Shown here piece after piece: positions 1 to 8,762 of a DNA stretch of 64,000 bases. This DNA comes from Candidatus Poribacteria bacterium (GTDB lineage Bacteria > Poribacteria > WGA-4E > WGA-3G): positions 62,001 to 126,000 of the forward strand of contig JAJEIP010000120.1 in NCBI GenBank assembly GCA_022827885.1. The letters run 5' to 3'. The translations under genes were made by a program, and so were the position numbers. Below the pieces are notes generated by a model. It made no database searches, had not been told where the DNA came from, and saw nothing but the letters and a program-made list of their open reading frames with translations. Positions within the stretch are counted from its first letter, which is position 1; the number at the start of each line of letters is the position of its first letter.

Positions 1-4
1 AGAC

Positions 5-871
5 TTAATTCAGACGCGAGAGCAGTTTTTGGAGGTGTTGTATGTTTCGCTCGACTGCCGTGGCATCCGGAGGTGCGTCCGCGAGTTGGAGATACGTCTC
101 GAAGGCGGCGATACCTTCACCATACGCATGGTTTTTGTAGTGTAAGTAACCGAGCAGCCGATAATCCGCAGCGGCGTTCGGAAGCAGCCACGTGATGCGT
201 TCAGCCGCTGTAAGGGCTTTGTCGTAGTTTTCAAGGAGCGTGTAGGCGCGCGTCAGATTCCGCAAAATGCGGGCAAGGATCTCTTTATCTGTCGCTTCAG
301 TTAACATACTCGATGCCAGCGGCACCGATTCACCGTGGGTTTCGTGGAGTTTCGTCCGGAGCGCGTCTTCGCACATAAAAGACCCGTTTTCAAATACATC
401 GAGTAGGATGTCCAAATGTTCACGTTGGTATCTGACCAGAAAATGCCCCGGAAAATTTACGCCAACGAGGGGTAACCCAGCACGTCTGCCAACTTCGATA
501 TAGACAACGCCTAACGTAATCGGAATCCCCGTCCTTTTATCAAGGACAAAGTTCAGGAAGTTGTTGCCCAGTGCGTAGTAGTTTTCCGTATTTCCTGTGA
601 ACCCTTTTTCCTGAAAGAGGTATCGATTCAGTTCGGTGATGTGCTGTTCAGGTAGCGCTGTCTCTTGGATCCGTTCCCGAACCGCATCCGCCATCTCATC
701 AAGTTGGGAGAGGTAATTCTCAATATTGAGTTCGCGGTACTCGCTTTGGGCAATAAGCAGGGCACCTGTTGCGAGTTCAACCTCGTTACTATCAAGGTTC
801 GCGAAAGAGAAAAATGGATCTGTTTGCGGTTTTTTGGTCATTTTTCCGAAAAAAAGCAAATTTTTTTGCAT
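5..871 (-). CDS. SirB1-family transglutaminase-like protein with C-terminal TPRs
   Basis: The central part (about residues 100-165) matches the SirB1/Transglut_core2 family: RTGIPITLGVVYIEVGRRAG followed by GVNFPGHFLVRY. Residues about 190-285 look like tetratricopeptide repeats (ENYDKALTAAERI, then AYGEGIAAFETYL), the usual SirB1 arrangement. The family is not firmly assigned a reaction; members are predicted cytoplasmic and no signal peptide is seen. The first ATG lies just after AGGGA, and a second ATG 10 codons in is possible. It is divergent from the downstream tRNA gene. Family call is firm, function unknown. Confidence 0.85.
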   Translation of the reverse strand: MQKNLLFFGKMTKKPQTDPFFSFANLDSNEVELATGALLIAQSEYRELNIENYLSQLDEMADAVRERIQETALPEQHITELNRYLFQEKGFTGNTENYYALGNNFLNFVLDKRTGIPITLGVVYIEVGRRAGLPLVGVNFPGHFLVRYQREHLDILLDVFENGSFMCEDALRTKLHETHGESVPLASSMLTEATDKEILARILRNLTRAYTLLENYDKALTAAERITWLLPNAAADYRLLGYLHYKNHAYGEGIAAFETYLQLADAPPDATAVERNIQHLQKLLSRLN

Positions 872-894
872 TCCCTGAGAATATATGATATAAT
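866..894 (+). promoter_or_regulatory. sigma-70 promoter for tRNA-Ala
   Basis: TTGCAT (866-871) and TATAAT (889-894) are separated by 17 bp. The predicted start lies about 17 nt before the mature tRNA. It overlaps the start of the divergent SirB1-like gene. Confidence 0.7.
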
Positions 895-917
895 TAAAGT
901 TAAAGTAATCTTTATGT

Positions 918-990
<73 letters not shown>

Positions 991-1004
991 CTTTTTTATT
1001 GCAC

Positions 1005-1511
1005 CTACTGTTCTGGCGGCGGTTTAGGTGTGGTATCTGTGTTCTTGTGGGTTTGGGTCTTTTTGGTTCGGCGCGGAACACCGTTATCCAACACCCCCAT
1101 CAGTGTTAAATGGAGTTGTGCGCGAGTCGGCAATATCTGAACCAATTCTTCCTCAACCTTCTCAATCCGTTCTTGCATTTCCTTCCGTTTCGCTCGAAAT
1201 GCGTCTAAGGTCTCCTGAATCTCTATATCTTCTACGAGCGAATCCTTTGCGAGTCGATTTAAGGTCTTCAAATCGTTGATTGCCTGAATGTCCTTTTGAC
1301 GTTTCAGGTTCCACAATGCCTCAAGTTGGGCTTTCTGTGTTTCTGTTACACCGAGATCTCCCAAGGTAGTGCCTTCCCTGCTTTCCTCATTGTTATCCTT
1401 CTGCGCCCATGCGATAACGCCAAAAAGCGCAACACATATCAGAATCACCAAGATATGCTTCCCAGAGGAGATACGTGATTCTTGGTTTCGTCTCCCTTTA
1501 GCGTTTTGCAT
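1005..1511 (-). CDS. Membrane-anchored Spy/LTXXQ-like periplasmic helical protein
   Basis: One hydrophobic segment (about residues 19-35) follows a basic N-terminus, as in a signal anchor or uncleaved signal peptide. The rest is charged and helical. GVTETQKAQLEAL followed by long K/E/R-rich helices and TRAQLHLTLMGVL near residue 138 resembles the LTXXQ repeats of Spy/CpxP-like periplasmic sensors and metal-binding chaperones. The C-terminus is Lys/Thr/Pro-rich and probably disordered. Family assignment rests on this weak resemblance. It is convergent with the tRNA gene. Confidence 0.65.
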   Translation of the reverse strand: MQNAKGRRNQESRISSGKHILVILICVALFGVIAWAQKDNNEESREGTTLGDLGVTETQKAQLEALWNLKRQKDIQAINDLKTLNRLAKDSLVEDIEIQETLDAFRAKRKEMQERIEKVEEELVQILPTRAQLHLTLMGVLDNGVPRRTKKTQTHKNTDTTPKPPPEQ

Positions 1512-1652
1512 AAGTTTTCACCTCTAACGTTGATATAAAACCCGGTTTGAATGCTCTTAATATCTATAGTAACATGCAAAACAGCGGATGTCAAGGAGAA
1601 ACGATAGAAGCAGTGGCAGCGTTGAATCCCACGAATGTAAGAAAAATTTCGC

Positions 1653-1681
1653 TTGACAAAAAACAACGCATCTATTACAAT
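1653..1681 (+). promoter_or_regulatory. sigma-70 promoter of the Ski2-like helicase gene
   Basis: TTGACA (1653-1658), 17-bp spacer, TACAAT (1676-1681). The leader of about 45 nt carries a perfect hairpin before the ribosome-binding site. Confidence 0.75.
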
Positions 1682-1700
1682 TGTTCTTAACATTACACCT

Positions 1701-1720
1701 CACACTGTTTATTCAGTGTG
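1701..1720 (+). promoter_or_regulatory. Leader hairpin or operator ahead of the helicase gene
   Basis: CACACTG, 6-nt loop TTTATT, CAGTGTG: a perfect 7-bp inverted repeat between the predicted start of transcription and the GGGAGGT Shine-Dalgarno (about 1724-1730). There is no U-tract, so it is not a terminator. Either an operator or an RNA structure is possible. Confidence 0.5.
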
Positions 1721-1734
1721 CGAGGGAGGTTTGG

Positions 1735-4191
1735 ATGCTTTACAAAGGGTTACAACTGGATCGGTTTCAGGCGGAAGCGATCGCCGCGATTAATCGGGAT
1801 ACCTCAGTGATTGTCACTGCCCCGACAGGTGCTGGTAAAACTGTCATTGCTGAATACGCCGTTGAAAAGTGTCTGCAGGAGAACCGCCGCGTTATCTACA
1901 CCGCCCCGATCAAAGCCCTCAGCAATCAAAAATATCGGGATTTCTACGCCGAATATGGGGAAAAAATCGGCATTGTCACGGGCGATGTGGTTCTAAATCC
2001 GTATGCGCAAGTCCTGTTGATGACGACCGAGATTTTTCGGAATACGATCTTTGAGGATATTGAACGGTTAGGAGACGTCTCTTACGTTATCTTTGACGAA
2101 ATCCATTATATTAATGACATTGAGCGTGGGACGGTTTGGGAAGAGAGCCTCATTTTCGCACCGCAACATATTAAATTCGTCTGTCTGAGTGCCACGATCC
2201 CGAACATTAAGCCTTTCACAGAGTGGATGCAAAGCGTGCGGGATATCGACATTGAGATCGTCGAAGAATTAGAACGTCCAGTTCCCTTGAAACATCACCT
2301 CTATTTTACAGATTACGGTATTGGGAATACCACACACATCACCCCCGTTCGAAAAAGAGCGCAGCACGATACTCGGAAACGAAAAGGTGAGTTATCTGAA
2401 AATAAAAACCCTCCGGCATTTCCGCCTGGCTTTGTTGAGACACGTCTCATTCCGCATCTCCGTCAAGAGAATCAGTTTCCGTGCCTCTATTTCTGTTTTA
2501 GTCGGAGGGGGTGTGAAGGAAACGCACATTCATTGGCACTCGGATCGCAGTTACAGTTGTTGAATGAGGAACAGACCGCACTGATTTTAAAACAATTTGA
2601 TGAACTCTGTCTCCAATTCGACATCGCCGCGGAAAAAAAGGTTGCGGAGTTCCGTAAATTAGTGGGTCGTGGTATCGCCTATCATCACGCCGGTATGTTA
2701 CCGACGCTGAAAGAGGTTGTTGAGCGGTTATTTACCTCCGGATTGATTCAACTCCTCTTTACGACAGAAACGTTTGCCGTTGGTATTAATATGCCAGCCT
2801 GCTCAGTGGTTTTTGACAGTCTCAGAAAATTCGATGGACTCGGATTTCGACACCTCAAGGCGCGGGAATATCATCAGATGTCAGGGCGCGCAGGCAGACG
2901 CGGTATAGATACCATCGGTTATGTTTATGCGCAAATTATACCCGCATACGCGGATTTTAATGAAATCCGAGATGTTGTTTCTGATAAAATCGAACCCATA
3001 GAGAGTCAATTCAATCTTTCCTATTCCAGCATTCTCAGCCTTTATCAGAAATATGGTGATGACATTTACGATGTTTACACGATGAGCTTAAGTAACCATC
3101 AAAACCGGGTGCGGGTCGCTGAGCACAGTAAGCAGATTAATGGTAAGACGAAAAAACTTCAGGCACTCCCTGAACCCGAGTGTATCCACGAGGGTATTGA
3201 TGGAAGTGAACAAATTAAGAAACATTATCGCCAGAAGCGAAAACGTGAAGACAAGATTAAGCGTTTATATGCAGAGATGTCGCAAGTCAAATCGCAGCTG
3301 CGAAGAAAAAAGGGGAGAAAGGAACGCACGAAACAACTGGATACCCTCCACAAACAAATTAAACATGTTCGAGCAAATAGCAAGGAGAGCCTTTGTACCG
3401 GATGTCAGCAGTTGGACACATGTAATGAAAGATATAGAGCAATTCGTCAGGAGGAGACGCAACTTCAGAAACTCAAAAAGAGGGCAACATCCATTAAGAA
3501 CCATCCACAACAGCAGATAGCTGCCCGTTTGAAAGTGCTTGAAGAACTCGGATACATTGAAGCACAGACCGTTCTGCCGCGCGGAACCACAGCTACTTGT
3601 ATTTACGGATATGAGATCCAACTCACCCAATTACTATTTAGCGGACTTTTTGAGAAACTGACGGAAGACGAAATTAATTGTCTCATGGTAGCGATTATCA
3701 CCGAACCCCGTAAAGACGGATACTTTAAGCCCCTCAAAGACGAGCGTTTGTTAGAGGTACTTTATACAGTCAATGCCGAAATTTTGTTCATACAACATTT
3801 AGAGGCCAAACATAAGGTAACAGAAACCACACCCCTGTTAGAACTCCGGCTTTGCACTGCTATGCTCGCTTGGAGCCGAGGCTGTGACTTCGACAAACTT
3901 GAAAAATATGCCGATTTAGATGCCGGTGACTTTGTCAGAACCTTCCGACTCGTCATCGATCAGCTCCGTCAAATCCGTCGTGCTATGACGGGTCATACCG
4001 CTCTCGTTGAGAAACTCAACCGATGTATCGGCAGGATTAACAGAGATGTTGTGGATGCCGAACGGCAACTGCGAATTGGACAGGAGGATCTTGGGGAAAC
4101 CAATGCTAAGGCTTTCGACCAGCGGCTGCTTATCGCCCCTGATAATCCTGATGCGTTTGAATTAGAAGATGAGACAACAATTTCTTCTTAG
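1735..4191 (+). CDS. Ski2/Mtr4-type DEAD/DEAH-box RNA helicase
   Basis: An 818-residue superfamily 2 helicase. Walker A APTGAGKT (about 29-36), Walker B DEIH (121-124), motif III SAT (152-154) and motif VI QMSGRAGRRG (about 380-390) are intact. A long Lys/Arg-rich coiled-coil insert with a CxxC pair (CTGC, then CNE) follows, then a helical C-terminus like the DSHCT domain. This is the layout of the bacterial Ski2-like group (actinobacterial HelY is an example), predicted to unwind structured RNA in the cytoplasm. The start was moved to ATG 1735, 4 nt after GGGAGGT; the longer TTG-initiated frame has no Shine-Dalgarno and overlaps the promoter. Confidence 0.9.
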   Translation: MLYKGLQLDRFQAEAIAAINRDTSVIVTAPTGAGKTVIAEYAVEKCLQENRRVIYTAPIKALSNQKYRDFYAEYGEKIGIVTGDVVLNPYAQVLLMTTEIFRNTIFEDIERLGDVSYVIFDEIHYINDIERGTVWEESLIFAPQHIKFVCLSATIPNIKPFTEWMQSVRDIDIEIVEELERPVPLKHHLYFTDYGIGNTTHITPVRKRAQHDTRKRKGELSENKNPPAFPPGFVETRLIPHLRQENQFPCLYFCFSRRGCEGNAHSLALGSQLQLLNEEQTALILKQFDELCLQFDIAAEKKVAEFRKLVGRGIAYHHAGMLPTLKEVVERLFTSGLIQLLFTTETFAVGINMPACSVVFDSLRKFDGLGFRHLKAREYHQMSGRAGRRGIDTIGYVYAQIIPAYADFNEIRDVVSDKIEPIESQFNLSYSSILSLYQKYGDDIYDVYTMSLSNHQNRVRVAEHSKQINGKTKKLQALPEPECIHEGIDGSEQIKKHYRQKRKREDKIKRLYAEMSQVKSQLRRKKGRKERTKQLDTLHKQIKHVRANSKESLCTGCQQLDTCNERYRAIRQEETQLQKLKKRATSIKNHPQQQIAARLKVLEELGYIEAQTVLPRGTTATCIYGYEIQLTQLLFSGLFEKLTEDEINCLMVAIITEPRKDGYFKPLKDERLLEVLYTVNAEILFIQHLEAKHKVTETTPLLELRLCTAMLAWSRGCDFDKLEKYADLDAGDFVRTFRLVIDQLRQIRRAMTGHTALVEKLNRCIGRINRDVVDAERQLRIGQEDLGETNAKAFDQRLLIAPDNPDAFELEDETTISS

Positions 4192-4393
4192 TATGTTTCG
4201 TTTTCAATTGGTCAGACTTACCCAATCCCTCGATAGGTGCGGTTTCTAACTGAACTTATTTGAAAAGCAATTGTAATGTAAAACAGATTGTATTAGAATA
4301 AGATAATAATGTGCATAGATGCTGGCTATTGAGAGGTGCTACGCGCGGTGCCCGAAGATACCGGCACCTTGATAAAGATTAAAGGAGAATAAC

Positions 4394-4936
4394 ATGGCAA
4401 ATCAAGATTTTGGCTTGGCTGGCGCACTCAAAATACGCCCAGCTGAAGAAGGTGATGCGACACATTTACACACATTTTGTTTCCCTGAAAAAACCAGCAC
4501 ACAGGTTGCCGAAGAACTCAAAACCGATTTGGAATCTGAGGGTCAAACCCAGCGACTCGTTGCGGAATCAAGTGGATACCCGATCGGACAGATTACCGTG
4601 ACCAAGGACTCCGGTGATCCTGAGGTCGCGCAAGTCGGGAATCTCGCTGTATCTGGACCCTTTCGACAGTTAGGCGTGGCCGACCATCTCATGGCAGCTG
4701 CCGAGATTGCCGCAGCAGAAAATGGTGCGAAAACCCTTGAAATTGAACTTACAGCCACGGAGACGAATGTCATCCAGAGATATAAGGATTGGGGATTCGT
4801 TGAAAAGCCGCTTGTCATTCTGCAGAAGATGCTTGATGCAGAAGCATCAGAAGAGGAAGTCGTAGAAGATACGGTCGAAGACGAAAATCCAGTTACTGAG
4901 GCCGGTGGCGAACAACAGGAACTTCTGAATGCCTAA
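4394..4936 (+). CDS. GNAT-family N-acetyltransferase
   Basis: Residues 11-145 have the GNAT fold pattern. The acetyl-CoA-binding motif A is QVGNLAVSGPFRQLGVADHL (RQLGVA in place of the usual Q/RxxGxG/A), and YKDWGFVEKP near the end is the typical motif B loop. The last 35 residues are a strongly acidic tail (EEEVVEDTVEDEN) absent from most family members. AAGGAG sits 6 nt before the ATG. Substrate cannot be deduced. Confidence 0.82.
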   Translation: MANQDFGLAGALKIRPAEEGDATHLHTFCFPEKTSTQVAEELKTDLESEGQTQRLVAESSGYPIGQITVTKDSGDPEVAQVGNLAVSGPFRQLGVADHLMAAAEIAAAENGAKTLEIELTATETNVIQRYKDWGFVEKPLVILQKMLDAEASEEEVVEDTVEDENPVTEAGGEQQELLNA

Positions 4937-4998
4937 GGGGGTGCGTCAACCAACGAACCCACTGCCCTCGCTGGCGAGATTTTTAGGAGAAACGGACC

Positions 4999-5883
4999 AT
5001 GAAAAAAATCTGGATTGCCCTCACGCTCACACTCTTTGTGATTGGGTGCGGCACACAGAACGAGAACCTCGCGAAGGGGAAAGAACTGATTAAATCGGAT
5101 AAACGACGCAAAGAGGAACGCGCTGTCCGAGAATTTAAACTTGCACTCCAGTTACAGATCGATAATGCTGAAGCCCACTATCTGCTTGGATACTACAACT
5201 CACAGGAATTTTACGAGCCGAACACCCCTGATTGGCAGGCAGCCGCGATTACCGAGCGCGGCAAACAGATGTTCCTCGCGTATCAAGCCGAGCAGCGGAA
5301 GTATCTCGAAAGACTCGTTTTTGAAACACTCCGTGATGATGACTTGGATATCCAAAATGCTGCACTTGATGCGCTGAAACGGATCTATAAGCAAGGCGAC
5401 AGGAAGCGACTTCTCAGTCAACTCCAAAAGGCGATTAAATCGAGCGACAATCGCGATAGACATAATGCGCATTGGATACTTGGGCATCTCGGTGCCGAGG
5501 ATCCGGGGACGATCGTCCCTATTTTGGTGAAACTTTTGGATCATCGAAGAATGGAAACCCGTTTGAATGCCGTCAAGGCACTCGGAGAGGTTGGCAGTGA
5601 ACAAGCGATTCCAGCACTCGCGGCTTTAATTGAATCCGGCTCTGCGAAATGGAAGCGCGATCGGGAGGAACCTGAGGTCCGCCAACTTGCTGTGGAAGCA
5701 CTTGGCAAAATCGGGGGTGCTGCTGTGCCGGAATTAGTCAAAATTGTGGAAAATAAGGGGTCATCGCTACGTGTTGACGCGATTCGAGCGTTGGCAATTC
5801 TCGGGGACGAAAAAGTTGTGGAACCCCTCTTAGAGGCTTTAAAGGAACAGAGCAGCCGCGATGTTGTTATCCCTCTTAACTGA
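4999..5883 (+). CDS. HEAT/TPR-repeat lipoprotein
   Basis: The signal peptide ends in a lipobox (VIGC, Cys17), so a lipid-anchored envelope protein is expected. Residues about 40-100 look like a TPR (ERAVREFKLALQLQIDNAEAHYLLGYY). From about residue 100 HEAT/PBS-lyase-like repeats follow (RLNAVKALGEVGSEQAIPAL, then LAVEALGKIGGAAVPELVKI). These folds bind proteins, so a scaffolding role is plausible. It lies 18 nt upstream of the PDZ-HEAT lipoprotein gene, probably in one operon; AGGAGA precedes the ATG. Confidence 0.85.
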   Translation: MKKIWIALTLTLFVIGCGTQNENLAKGKELIKSDKRRKEERAVREFKLALQLQIDNAEAHYLLGYYNSQEFYEPNTPDWQAAAITERGKQMFLAYQAEQRKYLERLVFETLRDDDLDIQNAALDALKRIYKQGDRKRLLSQLQKAIKSSDNRDRHNAHWILGHLGAEDPGTIVPILVKLLDHRRMETRLNAVKALGEVGSEQAIPALAALIESGSAKWKRDREEPEVRQLAVEALGKIGGAAVPELVKIVENKGSSLRVDAIRALAILGDEKVVEPLLEALKEQSSRDVVIPLN

Positions 5884-5901
5884 ATAAGGAATAATTAGGA
5901 A

Positions 5902-7350
5902 ATGCGAAAAAAAATAACACAGTTTAACGGACCTCACCGCTCGGTGTTTATCGTGTCCCTTCTTTTCGTTCTGATGTTCGGGCTCGGATGTGATAGCCAA
6001 TATTATGATGAACGCCTCAAAATGCAGGTGCAGCAGTTAGACAGCGACCTGAAAGACCGTTGGTCCACCAGTGGTGTCGTCGTTTTGGATACAACACGCA
6101 ATGGACCCGCAGATAGAGCACAGTTGGAGACGGGTGAACTCATCTCTTATGTCATCGCAGAATATCCTGTTCGAGATGTCGGAGATTTTAACAGTGCAAT
6201 AAAACAGGCACTCGATGAGGATAATAACTTCATTCTTTATCTAAAAGATAAGCCGCCACTGCGTATTGCGCTCCGCAGACAGGGGGATAAGGTTGGGCTC
6301 ATCGTTGAAGGCAATGGGACTGTGCGTGTCCAAGAAATTCAACCCGGCACCCCAGCGGCAAATACCGATATTCAGATAGGTGATGTCATAGAGAAGATCG
6401 TCGATGAACGCAAAATTTACAGCCTTGCTGATTACAAGAAGACACTCGGAAAATTCTCCAAAAAGCAGTTTACTTTCCGAACGACTGAACTCATAGGGGT
6501 GAAGATTGCCGCTGTGGATGCGCTCGGGGACTTAGGCGATGTCCGTGCGATTGAGCCACTCGTGGACCTCTTCAAAAATAGCACAGAGTTCTCACTCCGG
6601 AAAGGCGCGATTAATAGCCTTCAACGTCTCGTTGAACTGAGTGTCCTCAACGATCTGTTTCAGGAATTTCAAAGCGCGGACACCAACCAACTGCCAGCCG
6701 ATAGTCTGCAGGCACAACAGTTAGAATCTGCTGCGATCCTTGGGCTACTTAGTGTGGATAGAAACGAGAATACCGCCACACTTAAGGCTCCCTTCGGAAC
6801 GCAATTCAGACACAGATCCGAAGCACTTTATGAAAAAATTAACGAAGGGCAACTCGCTACGCTCGCCCAAGAATACATCCAAATTGAAATGGAGCCGGAA
6901 CAAGAAATTCGACGCGCCTGTCTTGCTATGATCGGAATTCTCAAACCGGTTTCTGCTATTGATGCCCTCGTTGCGGTTCTTGAAAATCCTGCAGAAATTC
7001 CCGGCATCCGCTTCCAAGCTGGATTGGCACTGAGTCAGATTGGTGAACCCGCTGTTGATACGCTTATTACTGCGTTTGAAAAGGGAGACACCAGTACAAA
7101 GGATATTGCGGCTTCTGCGCTCGGGAGCATCGGTGGCGCTAAAGCGCGGGATCGATTGATTAACGCCTTAGAAAACAGCACCGAATCCGCGATTCAACTC
7201 ACCCTTGTGGACGCAATTGCCAAAATCGGTGATGTGCCCTCCATGCGAGCCTTGGAACGCCAACTCCAGCAGTATCAGCAGGATGATGAGAGTGGAGTGC
7301 GCATCTTTCTGGATGAAGTTTTCAGAAGTCTGGAAGGGACCTCGATGTAA
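5902..7350 (+). CDS. Lipoprotein with two PDZ-like domains and HEAT repeats
   Basis: The N-terminal hydrophobic segment ends in GLGC (Cys30), a likely lipobox. Two PDZ-like segments follow: about 55-120 (NGPADRAQLETGELI) and about 130-190 (IQPGTPAANTDIQIGDVIEK, the classic PDZ core). The rest is HEAT-type (IGEPAVDTLITAFEKGD, ASALGSIGGAKARDRLINAL). No protease domain is attached, so the PDZ domains probably recruit peptides or partners rather than control cleavage. Probably co-transcribed with the preceding HEAT lipoprotein gene, 18 nt away. Confidence 0.85.
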   Translation: MRKKITQFNGPHRSVFIVSLLFVLMFGLGCDSQYYDERLKMQVQQLDSDLKDRWSTSGVVVLDTTRNGPADRAQLETGELISYVIAEYPVRDVGDFNSAIKQALDEDNNFILYLKDKPPLRIALRRQGDKVGLIVEGNGTVRVQEIQPGTPAANTDIQIGDVIEKIVDERKIYSLADYKKTLGKFSKKQFTFRTTELIGVKIAAVDALGDLGDVRAIEPLVDLFKNSTEFSLRKGAINSLQRLVELSVLNDLFQEFQSADTNQLPADSLQAQQLESAAILGLLSVDRNENTATLKAPFGTQFRHRSEALYEKINEGQLATLAQEYIQIEMEPEQEIRRACLAMIGILKPVSAIDALVAVLENPAEIPGIRFQAGLALSQIGEPAVDTLITAFEKGDTSTKDIAASALGSIGGAKARDRLINALENSTESAIQLTLVDAIAKIGDVPSMRALERQLQQYQQDDESGVRIFLDEVFRSLEGTSM

Positions 7351-7397
7351 TTTTAGGTGTTTCTTTCGCGCGAAAGCCCATACATTAAAAGCTGCTA

Positions 7398-8234
7398 ATG
7401 AAGATTGGTCTCATTTCAGACTTGCACACGGATGTTACGCCTTGGAACAAGTTACTTGTGCCACATCTCATTGATGCTGTTAAGGCATCAGCACTCGACG
7501 TTTTAGTGATTGCCGGAGATATTGCACGACATTTGGTTCAGCTTTCTGAAACGCTGAATGCCTTTCACCTGGCGGATTTGGCATGTGAGATAGTGTTTGT
7601 CCCGGGTAACCATGACATTTGGGCGATTGAGACCGCTAATGTTACGAGTGAACAGAAATGTCGGATTATTTCAGAACTTTGTTCCGCGTGTGGGATTCAT
7701 CCATTGATGGACGCGCCTTTCATCCGCGAAACAGTCGGTTTCTGTGGGACTATCGGCTGGTACGATTATAGTTTCGCACCGGATGGGTACGATTTTTCCG
7801 ACGCTCAATATGCCGAAAAAGAATTGATGGGAGCCGTCTGGAACGATAAGCGGTATGCCAAATGGAATGATACCGATCCAGTGGTCGCCCGACGCTTTGA
7901 AGCAGCTCTTGGGACCCAGATTGCTGCTATTCGGAAGGATGTATCACGTATCGTTGTGGTCACGCACCATGTTCCGTTTCGGAAGTGTATCCGATACCGG
8001 GGTGAGTTGCCGTGGGATTATTTTCGGGCGTTCATGGGCAGCAAAGGTCTCGGAACTCAGTGCTTGCAGGAACCGCTTGTCACACATGCACTCTTCGGAC
8101 ATACGCATGAGGCACTTGATATGCAAATCGACAGTGTGCGGGCTATATGTGCCCCTGTCGGTTACCTGCATGAAAAACCTACAATAGCATTGCAGGCTTA
8201 TGCAGCGCAATGTTTGGTTTGTTTTGAAATTTAA
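7398..8234 (+). CDS. Calcineurin-like metallophosphoesterase
   Basis: All signature motifs of the calcineurin-like family are present: D8-x-H10 (ISDLHTD), GD (IAGDIA, about 42), GNHD (about 72), HH (VVTHHVP) and GHTH (FGHTHE). Two metal ions are expected and the enzyme should be cytoplasmic (no signal peptide). Substrate (phosphoprotein, nucleotide or sugar phosphate) cannot be told. The stop overlaps an in-frame ATG of the following cupin frame, so the two are probably translationally coupled or co-transcribed. No good Shine-Dalgarno is seen. Confidence 0.88.
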   Translation: MKIGLISDLHTDVTPWNKLLVPHLIDAVKASALDVLVIAGDIARHLVQLSETLNAFHLADLACEIVFVPGNHDIWAIETANVTSEQKCRIISELCSACGIHPLMDAPFIRETVGFCGTIGWYDYSFAPDGYDFSDAQYAEKELMGAVWNDKRYAKWNDTDPVVARRFEAALGTQIAAIRKDVSRIVVVTHHVPFRKCIRYRGELPWDYFRAFMGSKGLGTQCLQEPLVTHALFGHTHEALDMQIDSVRAICAPVGYLHEKPTIALQAYAAQCLVCFEI

Positions 8235-8263
8235 TGAATGTGAAATATAGAAAGGAAACCGCT

Positions 8264-8623
8264 ATGGAGATAACGTTAACTAACAGTAACGATGCTGGAG
8301 CGCTCGACTTTCCGTGGGGCGCGATTAAGTGGCTCTGTAACGATCAAATTGATCCGGAAGCTGAGATGACATTCGGGGTCGTCTATATTAATGCGGGTGA
8401 AGGCAATCCTACCCACTACCATCCGAACTGTGAGGAACTTATCTATGTTCTCTCAGGCGAATGCGATCACAAATTGGGGGATGAGGTCATTCCACTCAGA
8501 CCGGGGATGATGCTGCGTATTCCGCGCAATGTGAAACACAATGCTGTTAACACTGGGTGGCAACCCGTAACGATGATTATCTGTTATTCGGATGCCGATC
8601 GGCAAACCGTCTTTGAAGAGTGA
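8264..8623 (+). CDS. Single-domain cupin protein
   Basis: A 119-residue protein with both cupin motifs: HYHPNCEEL (His51, His53, Glu57/58) and PRNVKHNAVN (His92), giving a 3-His/1-Glu metal site. PLRPGMMLRIP between them is the typical GD/RPG turn. Such small cupins serve as dioxygenases, isomerases or sugar binders; nothing here picks one. The start was placed at ATG 8264, 6 nt after AAAGGA, rather than at ATG 8234, which overlaps the previous stop without a Shine-Dalgarno. Confidence 0.85.
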   Translation: MEITLTNSNDAGALDFPWGAIKWLCNDQIDPEAEMTFGVVYINAGEGNPTHYHPNCEELIYVLSGECDHKLGDEVIPLRPGMMLRIPRNVKHNAVNTGWQPVTMIICYSDADRQTVFEE

Positions 8624-8639
8624 GATAACTTAGGTTGCT

Positions 8640-8762
8640 ACTTACAAGAGCTTGTCTGTATGGTAAGAGTAGCCTGCAACAACGGCGCAGGCGGGTCTAC
8701 GTAAAGGCACGTTATTTTTCAAACTCACCTGACCGAACCGCAAGGTATAATTAAAATAAAAA
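8640..8762 (+). repeat. Copy of the start-abutting intergenic repeat, ahead of trpF
   Basis: It contains AGCCTGCAACAACGG (also in the nusB copy near 39530) and ends in CCGCAAGGTATAATTAAAA, the 3' tail of the family. AAGG lies 17 nt before the trpF ATG, against 12 nt in most other copies, because five extra bases (ATAAA or similar) lie next to the start. Confidence 0.8.

Noticed and set aside
1681-1734. Upstream TTG extension of the helicase
   Set aside because: It overlaps the predicted -10 and has no ribosome-binding site; ATG 1735 has GGGAGGT.
3265-3630. Minus-strand frame within the helicase
   Set aside because: Shadow of the coiled-coil insert of the helicase.
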